Source: JBGSMF01 sp964651475 (lineage in GTDB: Bacteria > Chloroflexota > Anaerolineae > Fen-1058). Taken from it: a DNA stretch of 64,000 bases. A program made the position numbers and the translations under genes. Within the stretch, counting starts at the first letter, position 1, and every line of letters begins with the position of its first letter. This document shows positions 7,621 through 15,990 of this stretch, in pieces. The stretch lies in the NCBI GenBank assembly GCA_964651475.1, contig CAZYXV010000004.1, forward strand, positions 62,001 to 126,000, read 5' to 3'. The notes beneath the pieces were generated by a model. That model was not told the origin of the DNA and made no database searches. It worked only from the letters and a program-made list of their open reading frames with translations.

Positions 7621-9312
7621 GTGACAGTTCGCTTGAAATCGCCTACCAATCGCCAGTTGCGCGCCCGCTCCCGGCGCATCTTGTGGTTCGGGGCGCGGAC
7701 GGTGGCCCATGTCTTGTGGTGGGAGTTGGTTCTGCGCCGCATCCTGGGCGACCGGCGTGTTAACGAGTCGGCCTTGCAGCGTTATAGCCGGATTGCGCGC
7801 CGCTTTCGCGACCTGGCCGTCTCGATGGGTGGGGTGCTCATCAAGATCGGCCAGTTCATCAGCAGCCGCGTGGACGTGCTGCCGAGCGAGGTGACGAGCG
7901 AACTGGCCGACTTGCAAGACCAGGTCCCGCCCGAAAGCCTGCAAGACATTCGCGCCGTGATTGAAACCGAGCTTGGGCAATCTCTCGAACAAGCTTTTGC
8001 CTGGTTCGACCCCAACGTGCAAGCCGCCGCCTCGCTGGGGCAGGTTCACCGCGCGCGCTTGCACAGCGGCGAAAGCGTCGTCGTCAAAGCGCAGCGCCCG
8101 GGCATCGCCTTGATCGTGGATACCGATTTGGCGGCGGTGCGCACTGTGCTGCGCTGGATCAAGGACTATCCGCCGCTGCGCCGCCGCGCCGACGTGATGG
8201 CGCTGCTGGACGAGTTTAGCCGCACGCTGTACGAAGAACTCGATTACGTGCGCGAGGCCGAGAACGCGCTCCAGTTCGCCGCTAACCTGGCGCCCGACGT
8301 CATTATCCCGCGCCTCTACCGCCAACTCTGCACGCGCCGCGTGCTGGTGCTGGAAGACGTGGAAGGCATCAAGATCACGGATTTCGCCTCGCTCAGCATG
8401 GCGGGCGTTGACCGGGGCCAGGTCGCGCGCAAATTGTTCGATGTCTACTTGAAGCAAATCTTTGACGACGGCTTTTTTCACGCCGACCCGCACCCGGGCA
8501 ACTTGTTCGTGCATCCGTCCGGCAGCCCGCAAGAGCGGCCTCGCCCCTTTAAATTAGCCTTTGTGGATTTTGGCATGACGGGGCGCATTGCGCCAAACGT
8601 GCAGACGCAGTTGCGCCAGGCGTTGATCGGGCTGGCTATGCGCGATTCGGGCCGAATTGTGCGCGCCGCCGCCGAATTGGGCTTTTTCTTGCCCGGCGCC
8701 GATTTGGCAGCCATCGAAAAGGCCGTCGAGCATGCCTTTCTTCGTTTTTACGGCATGACGATCGCCGAGCTGCAGAACCTGGACCGGCGCGAAATCCAGG
8801 GCTTTTTGGCCCAGTTCCGCGATTTGTTGTTCGAAATGCCCATCCAGCTTCCACAAGATTACGTTTACCTGGGGCGGATGCTGGGCATCTTGTCTGGCAT
8901 GTCTACCAGCCTTGATCCGGATTTTAACATCTGGGGCGCGGTTCAACCTTACGCCGAAAAATTGTTGTCCGAAGAAATCACGGGTGGATTGGGCGAATGG
9001 CTAAAGCAAATTGGCGAGGCGCTGGGCGTGGCGATGCGCATGCCGGTGGCGGCGGACCGCTTTATAGCGCGCGTGCTGTCCGATCAACTGGTGGTGCGCA
9101 TGGCGCTTTCGCGCGAAACCGAAACCCATGTAAGGGAACTGGCCGGCTCGGTGAACCGCCTGACGCGGATGGTGACGTTTGCCTCGCTGCTGGTCAGCGG
9201 CACGCTCTTGATTATCAATCACTATGAAACGTGGGGCGGCATAGTGTTAGCCGTCGCGCTGTTAGGCGCGGTGTGGGGCTGGCTGGCCAAAGTTGACGCT
9301 ACCGCAAACTGA
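7621..9312 (+). CDS. ABC1/UbiB-family atypical kinase
   Basis: A 563-aa member of the UbiB/ADCK family, linked in other organisms to isoprenoid quinone synthesis or lipid handling at membranes. Family motifs in order: KIGQF (KxGQ extension), AAASLGQVHRA (alanine-rich loop replacing a P-loop), VVVKAQRPG with the catalytic lysine, EELDYVREAEN, HADPHPGN, and FVDFGMTG metal-binding aspartate. Two hydrophobic segments at the C-terminus (from about residue 520) form the usual membrane anchor. GTG 7621 is supported by GGGAGG nine bases upstream. Confidence 0.9.
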   Translation: MTVRLKSPTNRQLRARSRRILWFGARTVAHVLWWELVLRRILGDRRVNESALQRYSRIARRFRDLAVSMGGVLIKIGQFISSRVDVLPSEVTSELADLQDQVPPESLQDIRAVIETELGQSLEQAFAWFDPNVQAAASLGQVHRARLHSGESVVVKAQRPGIALIVDTDLAAVRTVLRWIKDYPPLRRRADVMALLDEFSRTLYEELDYVREAENALQFAANLAPDVIIPRLYRQLCTRRVLVLEDVEGIKITDFASLSMAGVDRGQVARKLFDVYLKQIFDDGFFHADPHPGNLFVHPSGSPQERPRPFKLAFVDFGMTGRIAPNVQTQLRQALIGLAMRDSGRIVRAAAELGFFLPGADLAAIEKAVEHAFLRFYGMTIAELQNLDRREIQGFLAQFRDLLFEMPIQLPQDYVYLGRMLGILSGMSTSLDPDFNIWGAVQPYAEKLLSEEITGGLGEWLKQIGEALGVAMRMPVAADRFIARVLSDQLVVRMALSRETETHVRELAGSVNRLTRMVTFASLLVSGTLLIINHYETWGGIVLAVALLGAVWGWLAKVDATAN

Positions 9313-9379
9313 GGTAAACTTGTTCCGGCGCGCTTCAATCGCCCTGTTGGCAGTATTGCAAATCTTGTGTAATTTGCCG

Positions 9380-9409
9380 GTTCGCCCGCAGTTGAACTGC
9401 GGGCGGAAC
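9380..9409. repeat. Long palindrome (REP-like)
   Basis: Arms CGCCCGCAGTT (9383-9393) and AACTGCGGGCG (9395-9405) are perfect 11-bp complements, extended by GTT and GAAC with one bulged base. There is no T-run on either side, so a terminator is unlikely. It sits in the 154-bp gap before the epimerase gene, which otherwise shows only an AGGAG ribosome site. Confidence 0.5.
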
Positions 9410-9466
9410 GAATTTACACATAACTCGACATACTGCCCCTTGTTTGATTTTTTAGGAGAATACTGA

Positions 9467-10450
9467 ATGAATATACTTGTCACAGGGGCAGCCGGTTTTA
9501 TTGGCTCGCACTTGTCGGAGCGCCTGGTTGCGCTGGGGCACAACGTGCGAGGATTGGATTGCTTTACGGATTATTACGCGCGCGCGCTCAAAGAACTCAA
9601 CGCGCGGCACGTACAGGAAAAGGGCGTCGAGTTTTTCCCGCTCGACATGGCGGTGGACGATCTCGAACCAGGCGTCAAGGACATCGAGGTGGTGTATCAC
9701 GTGGCTGCGCAGCCGGGGATATCGGCTACCACCAGTTTCGAAACCTATGCGCGCAACAATCTCGTCTCAACGCACAGGCTCCTGGAAGCCGTCAGGCGCT
9801 CGGCTTCCTTCCGATGCCTGGTCAATATTTCTACCTCGTCAGTATATGGTTCAGACGCCACAGGCGACGAAACCACCGAGCCGCGCCCCACGTCTTATTA
9901 CGGCGTCACCAAGTTAGCGGCGGAACAACTCGTCCTGGCGTTCACGCGCGATCAAGGACTGCCGGCGTGCTCGCTGCGGCTCTTTTCCGTGTACGGGCCG
10001 CGAGAGCGCCCCGAAAAGCTGTATCCCAAGTTAATCGGTTCTATTTTTGATGACCGCGAGTTTCCGCTCTACGAAGGCAGCCAGGCGCACCTGCGGAGTT
10101 ATACGTTTGTCGGCGACATTATAGATGGGTTGGTGGCCGTGCTAGATAACCTGGATCGGTGCACGGGTGAGATTTTTAATATCGGGACGGATGTGGCATT
10201 CACCACGGGTGAAGGTATAAAAATCGTACAAGACATTATTGGCAAACAAGCCAGGATAGTCACCAAGCCCAGGCGTCCGGGCGACCAACTCAAGACGCAC
10301 GCCAACATTAACAAGGCGCGCGCCATTCTGGGCTATAATCCAACTACCACGCTGAGAGCGGGTTTGGAGCAAGAGGTCGAATGGTACAAGCAACACATTC
10401 TCGGCAAGGTCAACCTGTGGGATCGCGCTGGCAGCAAGCAGGAGCAGTGA
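9467..10450 (+). CDS. NAD-dependent sugar-nucleotide epimerase/dehydratase (extended SDR)
   Basis: A 327-aa extended short-chain dehydrogenase. It starts with the NAD-binding TGAAGFIGSH glycine motif, has a DCFTDYYARALKELN segment like UDP-glucuronate/UDP-glucose 4-epimerases, a serine-rich SSVYG motif and the catalytic YYGVTK (YxxxK). It probably interconverts a UDP- or other NDP-hexose for glycan synthesis. AGGAG precedes ATG 9467. Its stop directly abuts the next start codon, so they share an mRNA, though the next protein has no clear tie to sugar metabolism. Confidence 0.88.
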   Translation: MNILVTGAAGFIGSHLSERLVALGHNVRGLDCFTDYYARALKELNARHVQEKGVEFFPLDMAVDDLEPGVKDIEVVYHVAAQPGISATTSFETYARNNLVSTHRLLEAVRRSASFRCLVNISTSSVYGSDATGDETTEPRPTSYYGVTKLAAEQLVLAFTRDQGLPACSLRLFSVYGPRERPEKLYPKLIGSIFDDREFPLYEGSQAHLRSYTFVGDIIDGLVAVLDNLDRCTGEIFNIGTDVAFTTGEGIKIVQDIIGKQARIVTKPRRPGDQLKTHANINKARAILGYNPTTTLRAGLEQEVEWYKQHILGKVNLWDRAGSKQEQ

Positions 10451-11197
10451 ATGAACACACCACCTCTGATTGGCATCACGGCGTCTGAAATGCGGCACCC
10501 CGAACCGCCGCACAGCAAAGTTTATACGCTGAGCCGGCGTTACGTGGACGCCGTCCAGCAGTGCGGCGGCGCTCCGCTCATCTTGCCGCCCACCCTGGAG
10601 GGTGAGGCCTTGCGCCGGGTTTTTGATCGCCTGGACGGCGTGCTGCTTTCCGGCGGCGGCGACCTCGACCCGGCTCTTTACGGCGAGCCGCCGCACCCAG
10701 TCCTTTTCGGCCTCAATCCGGCCCGCGACGGGATGGAGTTGGACCTGGCGCGGTGGGCGGTTCAAGAACGCAAGCCCATCCTGAGCATTTGCCGCGGGAT
10801 CCAGGTGTTGAACGTGGCCCTGGGCGGATCGCTGATTCAAGATATTCCTTCGCAAGCGCCGGGCGCGCTCCAACACAGTTTTGACGATAAAGTGATCCCT
10901 CACGACTATATCGCACACTCTGTCCGCATCAAGCCGCGCTCGCGCCTGGCCGGGGTGATGGGAATGGAGGAGGCGCAGACCAACTCGTGGCACCATCAAT
11001 CCATCAAGCGCGCAGCCGACGGCCTGGACATAGTGGCCCATTCACCGGATGGCATTGTCGAAGCCGTCGAGGTCCCCGGCCACCGTTTTGCCATCGGCGT
11101 GCAGTGGCACCCCGAATTTTTGTACGAAAAGCAGCCCGAAATGAGGCGACTGTTCGCCGCGCTGGTCGAGGCGGCCCGCGCGGAGGTGGGGGTTTGA
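10451..11197 (+). CDS. Class I glutamine amidotransferase-like hydrolase (peptidase C26)
   Basis: A 248-aa member of the gamma-glutamyl-gamma-aminobutyrate hydrolase (PuuD-like) family that cleaves gamma-glutamyl amides. The GVLLSGGGDLDP loop, the nucleophile elbow SICRGIQVLN with catalytic Cys, and the QWHPE histidine/glutamate pair are all present. AGGAG six bases before ATG 10451 lies in the end of the epimerase gene. The stop overlaps the TTG start of the MBL hydrolase gene. Confidence 0.88.
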   Translation: MNTPPLIGITASEMRHPEPPHSKVYTLSRRYVDAVQQCGGAPLILPPTLEGEALRRVFDRLDGVLLSGGGDLDPALYGEPPHPVLFGLNPARDGMELDLARWAVQERKPILSICRGIQVLNVALGGSLIQDIPSQAPGALQHSFDDKVIPHDYIAHSVRIKPRSRLAGVMGMEEAQTNSWHHQSIKRAADGLDIVAHSPDGIVEAVEVPGHRFAIGVQWHPEFLYEKQPEMRRLFAALVEAARAEVGV

Positions 11198-11814
11198 TCG
11201 TTCACACGTTGGCGGTGGGGCCGTTAGAGACGAATTGTTATCTGGCCGTGTGCAAGGAAACAAGTGCGTGCGCCATCGTTGACCCCGGCGGCGACGCTGG
11301 CGACATTTTGTCGTTTATCCAAACGCACAAGCTAGAAACAAAATGCATCTTGCTCACCCACGCCCACTTTGATCACATTGGCGCGGCCGCCGAGTTGGTG
11401 GAAGCGACCGGCGCGCCGCTGGCCATTCACCCCGCCGAGCTGCCGCTGCTCAAATTGGACGGCGGGGCCATGATGTGGGGCTTTACTATCCGGCCGCTTC
11501 CCCCGCCAAATGTTCACCTGGCGGACGGGCAAATCATCGAGGTCGGCGCGCTGCGCCTGCGCGTGATTCACACGCCGGGCCACACGCCGGGGCACGTGAC
11601 CTTTTACGAGCCGACCTACCAGGCGCTGTTTGACGGCGACGTGTTGTTCGCGGGCGGCATTGGCCGCACCGATTTTCCCGGCGGAAGCTTTCGCCAGTTG
11701 ATAGATACCATCCGCGACAAGTTGATGACGCTGCCGGACGAGACGGCGGTATATCCCGGGCACGGGCCGGCGACGACGATTGGCCAGGAACGCTGGGGCA
11801 ATCCGTTTTTATAG
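11194..11814 (+). CDS. Metallo-beta-lactamase-fold hydrolase (glyoxalase II-like)
   Basis: A 206-aa zinc hydrolase: THAHFDH (HxHxDH) metal motif, then HTPGHTPGH, a DVLFAGGIGRTDFPGG loop and PGHGP. This is the pattern of YcbL/hydroxyacylglutathione-hydrolase-like thioesterases; the physiological thioester is unknown. The start is TTG 11194, overlapping the previous TGA, with GGAGG (11182-11186) seven bases upstream; this also aligns the first strand IVHTLAVGPLETNCY with the family N-terminus. Confidence 0.88.
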   Translation: MIVHTLAVGPLETNCYLAVCKETSACAIVDPGGDAGDILSFIQTHKLETKCILLTHAHFDHIGAAAELVEATGAPLAIHPAELPLLKLDGGAMMWGFTIRPLPPPNVHLADGQIIEVGALRLRVIHTPGHTPGHVTFYEPTYQALFDGDVLFAGGIGRTDFPGGSFRQLIDTIRDKLMTLPDETAVYPGHGPATTIGQERWGNPFL

Positions 11815-11825
11815 GCCGGAGGCAA

Positions 11826-12122
11826 ATGAAAGACAAGACGAGCACGGCGGGCAAAATCCTGGAGATGGCGGGCGGCCTGGCTTTGTTTGTCGCGGCGGGC
11901 TATTTTACCCTGAAGGACATTGAGAGACTCGTCAACGGCGCTCCCCTGTGGGGAGTATATAGCCCGGGTTTCCCCAAGCCGCGCATAGAAGATATGGGAA
12001 TTGCATTCACGCTTATCCTTGGGCTGCTGGCCGTGATAGGACTGGCGGCTTTTGTGGTTAACCTGGTTGATCTGATCCGCGAGGCGCGCCATAGAAAAGC
12101 CAACAACGGTACTCATTGTTAG
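11826..12122 (+). CDS. Small two-helix membrane protein, unknown function
   Basis: 98 aa with two hydrophobic segments, roughly residues 13-30 and 58-82, separated by a polar loop containing a Pro-rich stretch. GGAGG lies just before ATG 11826. Not recognised as a known family. It follows the MBL hydrolase by 11 bases and is followed by another small membrane protein in a different frame. Confidence 0.6.
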   Translation: MKDKTSTAGKILEMAGGLALFVAAGYFTLKDIERLVNGAPLWGVYSPGFPKPRIEDMGIAFTLILGLLAVIGLAAFVVNLVDLIREARHRKANNGTHC

Positions 12123-12132
12123 TCTATTTTTT

Positions 12133-12579
12133 GTGGTCGCGGCGGGCATCGTGGCGCTACTATATAAACGTTGGCCCAACACCGCTGGAGCGTTAAGAGA
12201 GTCGGAGTGGGGTCCTCGCTGGCAATTCAGACGATACCTGGAGCGGCAATCCAGATGGGTGGGACAGTTTAATGAGCGAGTAAACTCGTGGATAACGCTG
12301 AGTCGGGGGATACTGAATCTTGTAGTGCTTGCGCTAATTTGCAGTGAAAAGTGGTTGCATTATCGTGGGGGTTGGGTGATATGCGGTGTGCTTTGGTGTA
12401 TGACGTTCATTATGGAGGGGGCGTGGGAAGTAATGGTTGGTTCGGCCATTTCCCGAGAATGGTTTTGGTGGGGCAGAGAGCAATTTGTGAAAGGAGCAAA
12501 GGCTCGGTTGGGCGGGTGTTGCAAAATCGGCCTGAGTCTTTTGGGAATAGCAGCATATGCATGGTTGGTGTATTATTAG
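12133..12579 (+). CDS. Small membrane protein, unknown function
   Basis: 148 aa from GTG 12133 with hydrophobic stretches near the N-terminus, the middle and the C-terminus, and many Trp/Arg residues. The open frame runs back to a stop at 12073, and that extension would complete the first membrane helix (TVLIVSLFFVV before the GTG), so the true start may be upstream at a non-standard codon or the gene may overlap the previous one. No ribosome site is clear. Not recognised; base composition starts to shift to lower GC here. Confidence 0.45.
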   Translation: MVAAGIVALLYKRWPNTAGALRESEWGPRWQFRRYLERQSRWVGQFNERVNSWITLSRGILNLVVLALICSEKWLHYRGGWVICGVLWCMTFIMEGAWEVMVGSAISREWFWWGREQFVKGAKARLGGCCKIGLSLLGIAAYAWLVYY

Positions 12580-12618
12580 ATGACTGCCTTTGGCAGAGCT
12601 TTCTGAAGGAGGCGTATT

Positions 12619-13179
12619 TTGAAAATCGCGCTGCTCTACTATGATGAATTTGCTGAATTTGAAGTTGTACTGGCCTGCCTGATTTTTAGACGGCACGACC
12701 TCATTTCCATCGCATTGGAAAACAGGGAATATAGAAGCGAGGAACGCCAGAGATTCTGCGTGGATCAAGTCATCAAGGATGTTGCTGTTGATTCAATAGA
12801 TTTGCTCGTCATTCCTGGCGGAGAGCCAGCTCCACTGGTTGACAACCTTGAATTAAAGAGCTTTATTGAAAAGCTAGTCGCCAGAAATAAAAAAGTGGCT
12901 GGAATATGCGGGGGCGCCGGGTTGCTGGCCGGCCTTGGGGCGCTAAAGGGGAAAAGATGTACAGGATTGGCTTCAGGTAAAGATCCAGACATTCCCGAAT
13001 ATCAATATTTCGCAGACTCGATCTTTTTAGATGATCATGTGGTTGTGGATGGAAATATTATTACGGCGCAAGGACAAGCCTATGTGGAATTTGCCTTTGA
13101 GCTTGCGCGTCAAATGGGTTTGTCTGATAGGGAAGAAGAATACCAGGCAGGTATAAAGTGGTTCAAGAATATAAGGTAA
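12619..13179 (+). CDS. DJ-1/PfpI family protein
   Basis: 186 aa with the class I glutamine-amidotransferase-like fold of DJ-1/PfpI. The nucleophile cysteine sits in AGICGGAGLLAG, preceded by LLVIPGGEP; the C-terminal VVVDGNIITAQGQA matches the family motif DGNLITSRGP. Members include stress proteins, glyoxalases and proteases, so the reaction is open. TTG 12619 is the start, with AAGGAGG (12606-12612) six bases upstream. Lower GC than the flanks suggests an accessory gene. Confidence 0.82.
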   Translation: MKIALLYYDEFAEFEVVLACLIFRRHDLISIALENREYRSEERQRFCVDQVIKDVAVDSIDLLVIPGGEPAPLVDNLELKSFIEKLVARNKKVAGICGGAGLLAGLGALKGKRCTGLASGKDPDIPEYQYFADSIFLDDHVVVDGNIITAQGQAYVEFAFELARQMGLSDREEEYQAGIKWFKNIR

Positions 13180-13227
13180 TCGCCAGGCGACGAGATAGAC
13201 AAGGATAAGGTGTATCATCTCAAAATG

Positions 13228-13277
13228 TATGGGCGACTCTTGCGGTCGCCCATATGAGGGCAGGGGCAAGCCCTGCC
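13228..13277. repeat. Pair of adjacent hairpin repeats
   Basis: First: perfect 10-bp arms TATGGGCGAC and GTCGCCCATA around a 7-nt loop (13228-13254). Second: GGCAGGG and CCCTGCC around GCAAG (13259-13277). They sit directly before the remains of a vapC gene, about where its first codons would be expected, and look like short REP-type elements. Confidence 0.5.
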
Positions 13278-13291
13278 ACTACCCCGGATTA

Positions 13292-13607
13292 TTGAGAAGA
13301 TACGATAAGGTTTTAGAAAATATCCCCGAGTTGCTGGTTCCTGCTATCAGTATTTAAGTGTTCAAACGAGTCTTGCAGCAACGAGGCGAGGATGAGGCAT
13401 TGCAAGCCGCCGCAACTATGATGCAAGGTAATGTGATAAACCTGGACGCTTCACTCGCTTTGAGTGCAGCCAGGATTTCAGCCGACTTGACTTCCTATGG
13501 CCGATAGCATCATTTTGGCTACAGCTCGCGCTTATGGGGCTATCTTGTGGACACAAGACGTTGATTTTGAGAAAATCGATTGGGTCCGTTACATTGAAAA
13601 ACGGTAG
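13292..13607 (+). pseudogene. VapC-type PIN-domain toxin, degraded
   Basis: Conceptual translation across lesions gives a PIN toxin tail: LLVPAISI, then VFKRVLQQRGEDEALQAAA, NLDASLALSAARISADL, and in the +1 frame LPMADSIILATARAYGAILW with WTQDVDF. Three lesions are visible. The N-terminus with the first catalytic aspartate is missing. At 13355-13357 a TAA replaces the expected Tyr-Glu of SIYEV, so the conserved glutamate is lost. A single frame change occurs near 13490. No vapB antitoxin is seen upstream. The 545-bp space between the PfpI and Mrr genes holds this remnant and the hairpins only. Confidence 0.75.
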
Positions 13608-13724
13608 GTGCATTCGCGCCAAACATGCATACACCCGATGCCCTCGCAATGCATATTTAAGAAGCGTTCTGTGTTACAAGCCGTTGTCACATAAGATTAC
13701 AACAATATCAATTGAGGTTTATCT

Positions 13725-14459
13725 ATGACGAAGGTAGAGATCCCCACCTTTGACACTTTGATGAATCCACTTATCCTTGTTCTCAAGGATTTGGGGGGAT
13801 CCGGTACCATCGAGGAGATAGACAGCAAAGTTGCAGAAGTGGTCGGCCTTTCAGATGATCAACTCGAGGTATTGCACGACCCCAACAGAGGCGGTCAGAC
13901 CGAATTTGAATATCGCAAGGTGGTCAGACGTAAGGTTCAAGAACAGCGCAAGAAAACACCAATTGTTTCACAAGAAACCGAGGAGGAAGAAACATCCTGG
14001 CGCGATGAACTGGTAAACACACTTCAAGCAATGGAACCGTCCGCATTTGAGCGACTGGTACAGCGATTGCTCCGTGAAGCAGGATTCTTCCAAGTTGAAG
14101 TGACGGGGCGCAGCGGCGATGGTGGAATTGATGGCAAAGGCATTATGCGTTTAGGTGGCATGTTGAGCTTTCACGTTATATTCCAGTGCAAGCGCTATCA
14201 AGGGTCAGTCACGCCGAGCCAGATTCGCGATTTTCGCGGCGCGATGGTAGGGCGTGCAGACAAGGGACTGTTTATAACCACCGGCAACTTTACAAAGGAG
14301 GCCACCCGAGAGGCAACCAGAGATGGCGCCCCAGCTATAGACTTGATTGATGGTGACCAACTTGTAGAAAAGTTAAAAGAGTTTGAGTTGGGTGTCAGAA
14401 CAAAGAAAGTAGAAGTAGAACAAATTACCATTGACAGTGATTGGTTTGCACATATCTAG
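13725..14459 (+). CDS. Mrr-type restriction endonuclease, internally shortened
   Basis: A 244-aa nuclease of the Mrr/DUF2034 type, which cut modified DNA in other bacteria. The N-terminal part (to EFEYR, about residue 66) matches the first half of the Mrr winged-helix domain; the C-terminal endonuclease domain shows FERLVQRLL, GDGGIDGKG with Asp136, and Gln154-x-Lys156 in FQCKRY, so the catalytic D-QxK set is intact. The middle, where family members have a WARTYLKKAGLL-like segment, is missing: EFEYR runs straight into KVVRRKVQEQRKK. Usual length is about 300 aa. It lies beside a dead toxin gene. Confidence 0.78.
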   Translation: MTKVEIPTFDTLMNPLILVLKDLGGSGTIEEIDSKVAEVVGLSDDQLEVLHDPNRGGQTEFEYRKVVRRKVQEQRKKTPIVSQETEEEETSWRDELVNTLQAMEPSAFERLVQRLLREAGFFQVEVTGRSGDGGIDGKGIMRLGGMLSFHVIFQCKRYQGSVTPSQIRDFRGAMVGRADKGLFITTGNFTKEATREATRDGAPAIDLIDGDQLVEKLKEFELGVRTKKVEVEQITIDSDWFAHI

Positions 14460-14618
14460 GGTGGCCTGACAAATGTTGCAACCGATCGCCCTTACGTGCC
14501 GGGGTTCATCACCATGGTGAGGCAAGCGGCAGGCATTGCAACCAGGAGCGGGTGAAGCCTACCGTTACCAGATGTTTGCATACGCAGTTCATAGCATGTG
14601 AACCAGGGGGTGAGACCA

Positions 14619-15341
14619 ATGAAAATCCAACTTATCCGCCAATCTATGCTCTTGTGCCAGAGCCAACATGTTACGTTTCTTATAGACCCCTTTTTCAAGC
14701 CGGTCAATTTCCCCATCAAAATACCGCCGCCAGCGCTGACCATAGCGCAGATACCGCCTTGCGAGTTTGTGTTGGCCACGCACGGCGACATGGATCACTT
14801 TGACATAGACGTCGTTTGCGGCCGCTGGCCGGACCTGCCTGTGATTGTGCCGCCGGGGTTGGAGACCGAGGCGCGCAAGCGGGGCGCGCGACACGTCGTT
14901 TCGCTGCCCAACTGGGAAACGTATACCCACGGCGACGTGAGCGTGACGGCTGTCCCGGCCGAGCATCACGGCTCCCCCGCCTGTGGTTACGTGATCGCCG
15001 CGCAAGAGGGCAAGCGCTTTTACACGTCCGGCGATACGCTTTGGGTACAAGAGCTGGCGCACATTCCCGAACGCTGTGGTAAACTAGATGCGGCGTTCAT
15101 TCCCGTCATTGGCATCCGCATGTGGGGCAGGCAAACCATCTGGTCGCCGTCCGAGGCGGCGCGCGCCGTGGCGGCGCTGGGGCCGGATATCGTCGTGCCG
15201 GTGCACCTGGATGCTTTTATCCGTTTGCCGCTCTTTGGCGGCATGTTTGGCAGCGTGGGCGAATTCGAGACGGCGCTGGCCTCGCTTGGGGCGCCCGCTC
15301 GCGTGCGGCGCGTGGCCGCCGGCCAACAACTCGAACTGTGA
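14619..15341 (+). CDS. MBL-fold metal-dependent hydrolase (UlaG/UPF0173-like)
   Basis: About 240 aa. The metal motif is THGDMDHFD, a variant of HxHxDH with Asp at the second His position, followed by AEHHG, SGDT and a C-terminal VPVHLDAF. This is the pattern of the UlaG/RomA-like group, whose substrates vary widely. ATG 14619 is preferred because GGGGTGAG precedes it; an upstream GTG at 14598 is less likely. It is the first gene of a tightly packed set running to 18362, so it may act with the zinc-ribbon proteins. Confidence 0.78.
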   Translation: MKIQLIRQSMLLCQSQHVTFLIDPFFKPVNFPIKIPPPALTIAQIPPCEFVLATHGDMDHFDIDVVCGRWPDLPVIVPPGLETEARKRGARHVVSLPNWETYTHGDVSVTAVPAEHHGSPACGYVIAAQEGKRFYTSGDTLWVQELAHIPERCGKLDAAFIPVIGIRMWGRQTIWSPSEAARAVAALGPDIVVPVHLDAFIRLPLFGGMFGSVGEFETALASLGAPARVRRVAAGQQLEL

Positions 15342-15349
15342 GGTGTATG

Positions 15350-15676
15350 ATGATCCAACTGGTGTTTGAAAGCAAGGGCAAAATCACTTTGGACGCGCAA
15401 GGGCGGCTCGTGTTCCGCCTGTCGCCCACCCGCGTCGAGTGCGGCGATTCGCTTCACCAACAAGCTCAACAAGCCGGCCTGAACGCGCCGCAGGACGAGG
15501 CGATGGGCGCGCTCGCGTTGCAGTACGATGGCGAAGCGGCTCGCCATGCGCAGGTTATCCTGGAATTGCCCGACGAGGTGTGGGATAATCTGGCCAATTG
15601 GACGGACGACTTGCTGGATCAAGAGCTGATGCCTGAAGAGTGGGCAGACGAGGAAGATGGGGACGAGGATTTTTGA
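15350..15676 (+). CDS. Small acidic protein, unknown function
   Basis: 108 aa ending in a strongly acidic tail (EEWADEEDGDEDF). The N-terminal half has short strand-like segments (QLVFESKGKITL, GRLVFRL). ATG 15350 follows GAGGTG and is one codon after another ATG. No known domain recognised. The gap to the MBL gene is about 8 bases and the next gene follows within 2 bases, so it belongs to the same operon. Confidence 0.65.
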   Translation: MIQLVFESKGKITLDAQGRLVFRLSPTRVECGDSLHQQAQQAGLNAPQDEAMGALALQYDGEAARHAQVILELPDEVWDNLANWTDDLLDQELMPEEWADEEDGDEDF

Positions 15677-15677
15677 T

Positions 15678-15989
15678 ATGGACGAAGACAGGTGGACCTA
15701 TCAAGATTGCACCGTGTTCGAGTCCCCCGGCTCGACGGCAGAACCGTTCACGTATGTCTATCGCGTCGAGCGCGGCGGGGCCGAGGTCTTTCGCTACACC
15801 ATCGTGTCCGATGCCGCCTCGATCAAGGCGCACTGGCCCGATATGGACCCGGCGCGCTCGACGGACATGGATGGCATTTGGGGCTCGCTGGCCAGCCTGG
15901 GTTTTGCGCGCGTGCGCGCCAAGATTGACGCCGGCGATTTGACCGGCCGCACGCTCAGGCTGACCGGCGCTGCCGAGGTGGAAGAATAA
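15678..15989 (+). CDS. Small protein, unknown function
   Basis: 103 aa, acidic, mixed strand/helix pattern with no membrane segment and no motif I recognise. ATG 15678 follows directly on the acidic-protein stop. The upstream ATG at 15657 is in frame but lies within the preceding gene. Co-directional and tightly packed with the zinc-ribbon genes, so probably part of the same system. Confidence 0.65.
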   Translation: MDEDRWTYQDCTVFESPGSTAEPFTYVYRVERGGAEVFRYTIVSDAASIKAHWPDMDPARSTDMDGIWGSLASLGFARVRAKIDAGDLTGRTLRLTGAAEVEE

Positions 15990-15990
15990 C

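Noticed and set aside
9380..9409. Palindrome as a terminator of the UbiB-family gene
   Set aside because: There is no T-run on either strand after the stem.
10987..11193. N-terminal extension of the MBL hydrolase
   Set aside because: It lies entirely inside the amidotransferase-like gene, and TTG 11194 has a well placed GGAGG and matches the family start.
13534..13728. 64-codon frame after the vapC remnant as a gene
   Set aside because: It overlaps the PIN remnant in another frame and shows no ribosome site or domain.
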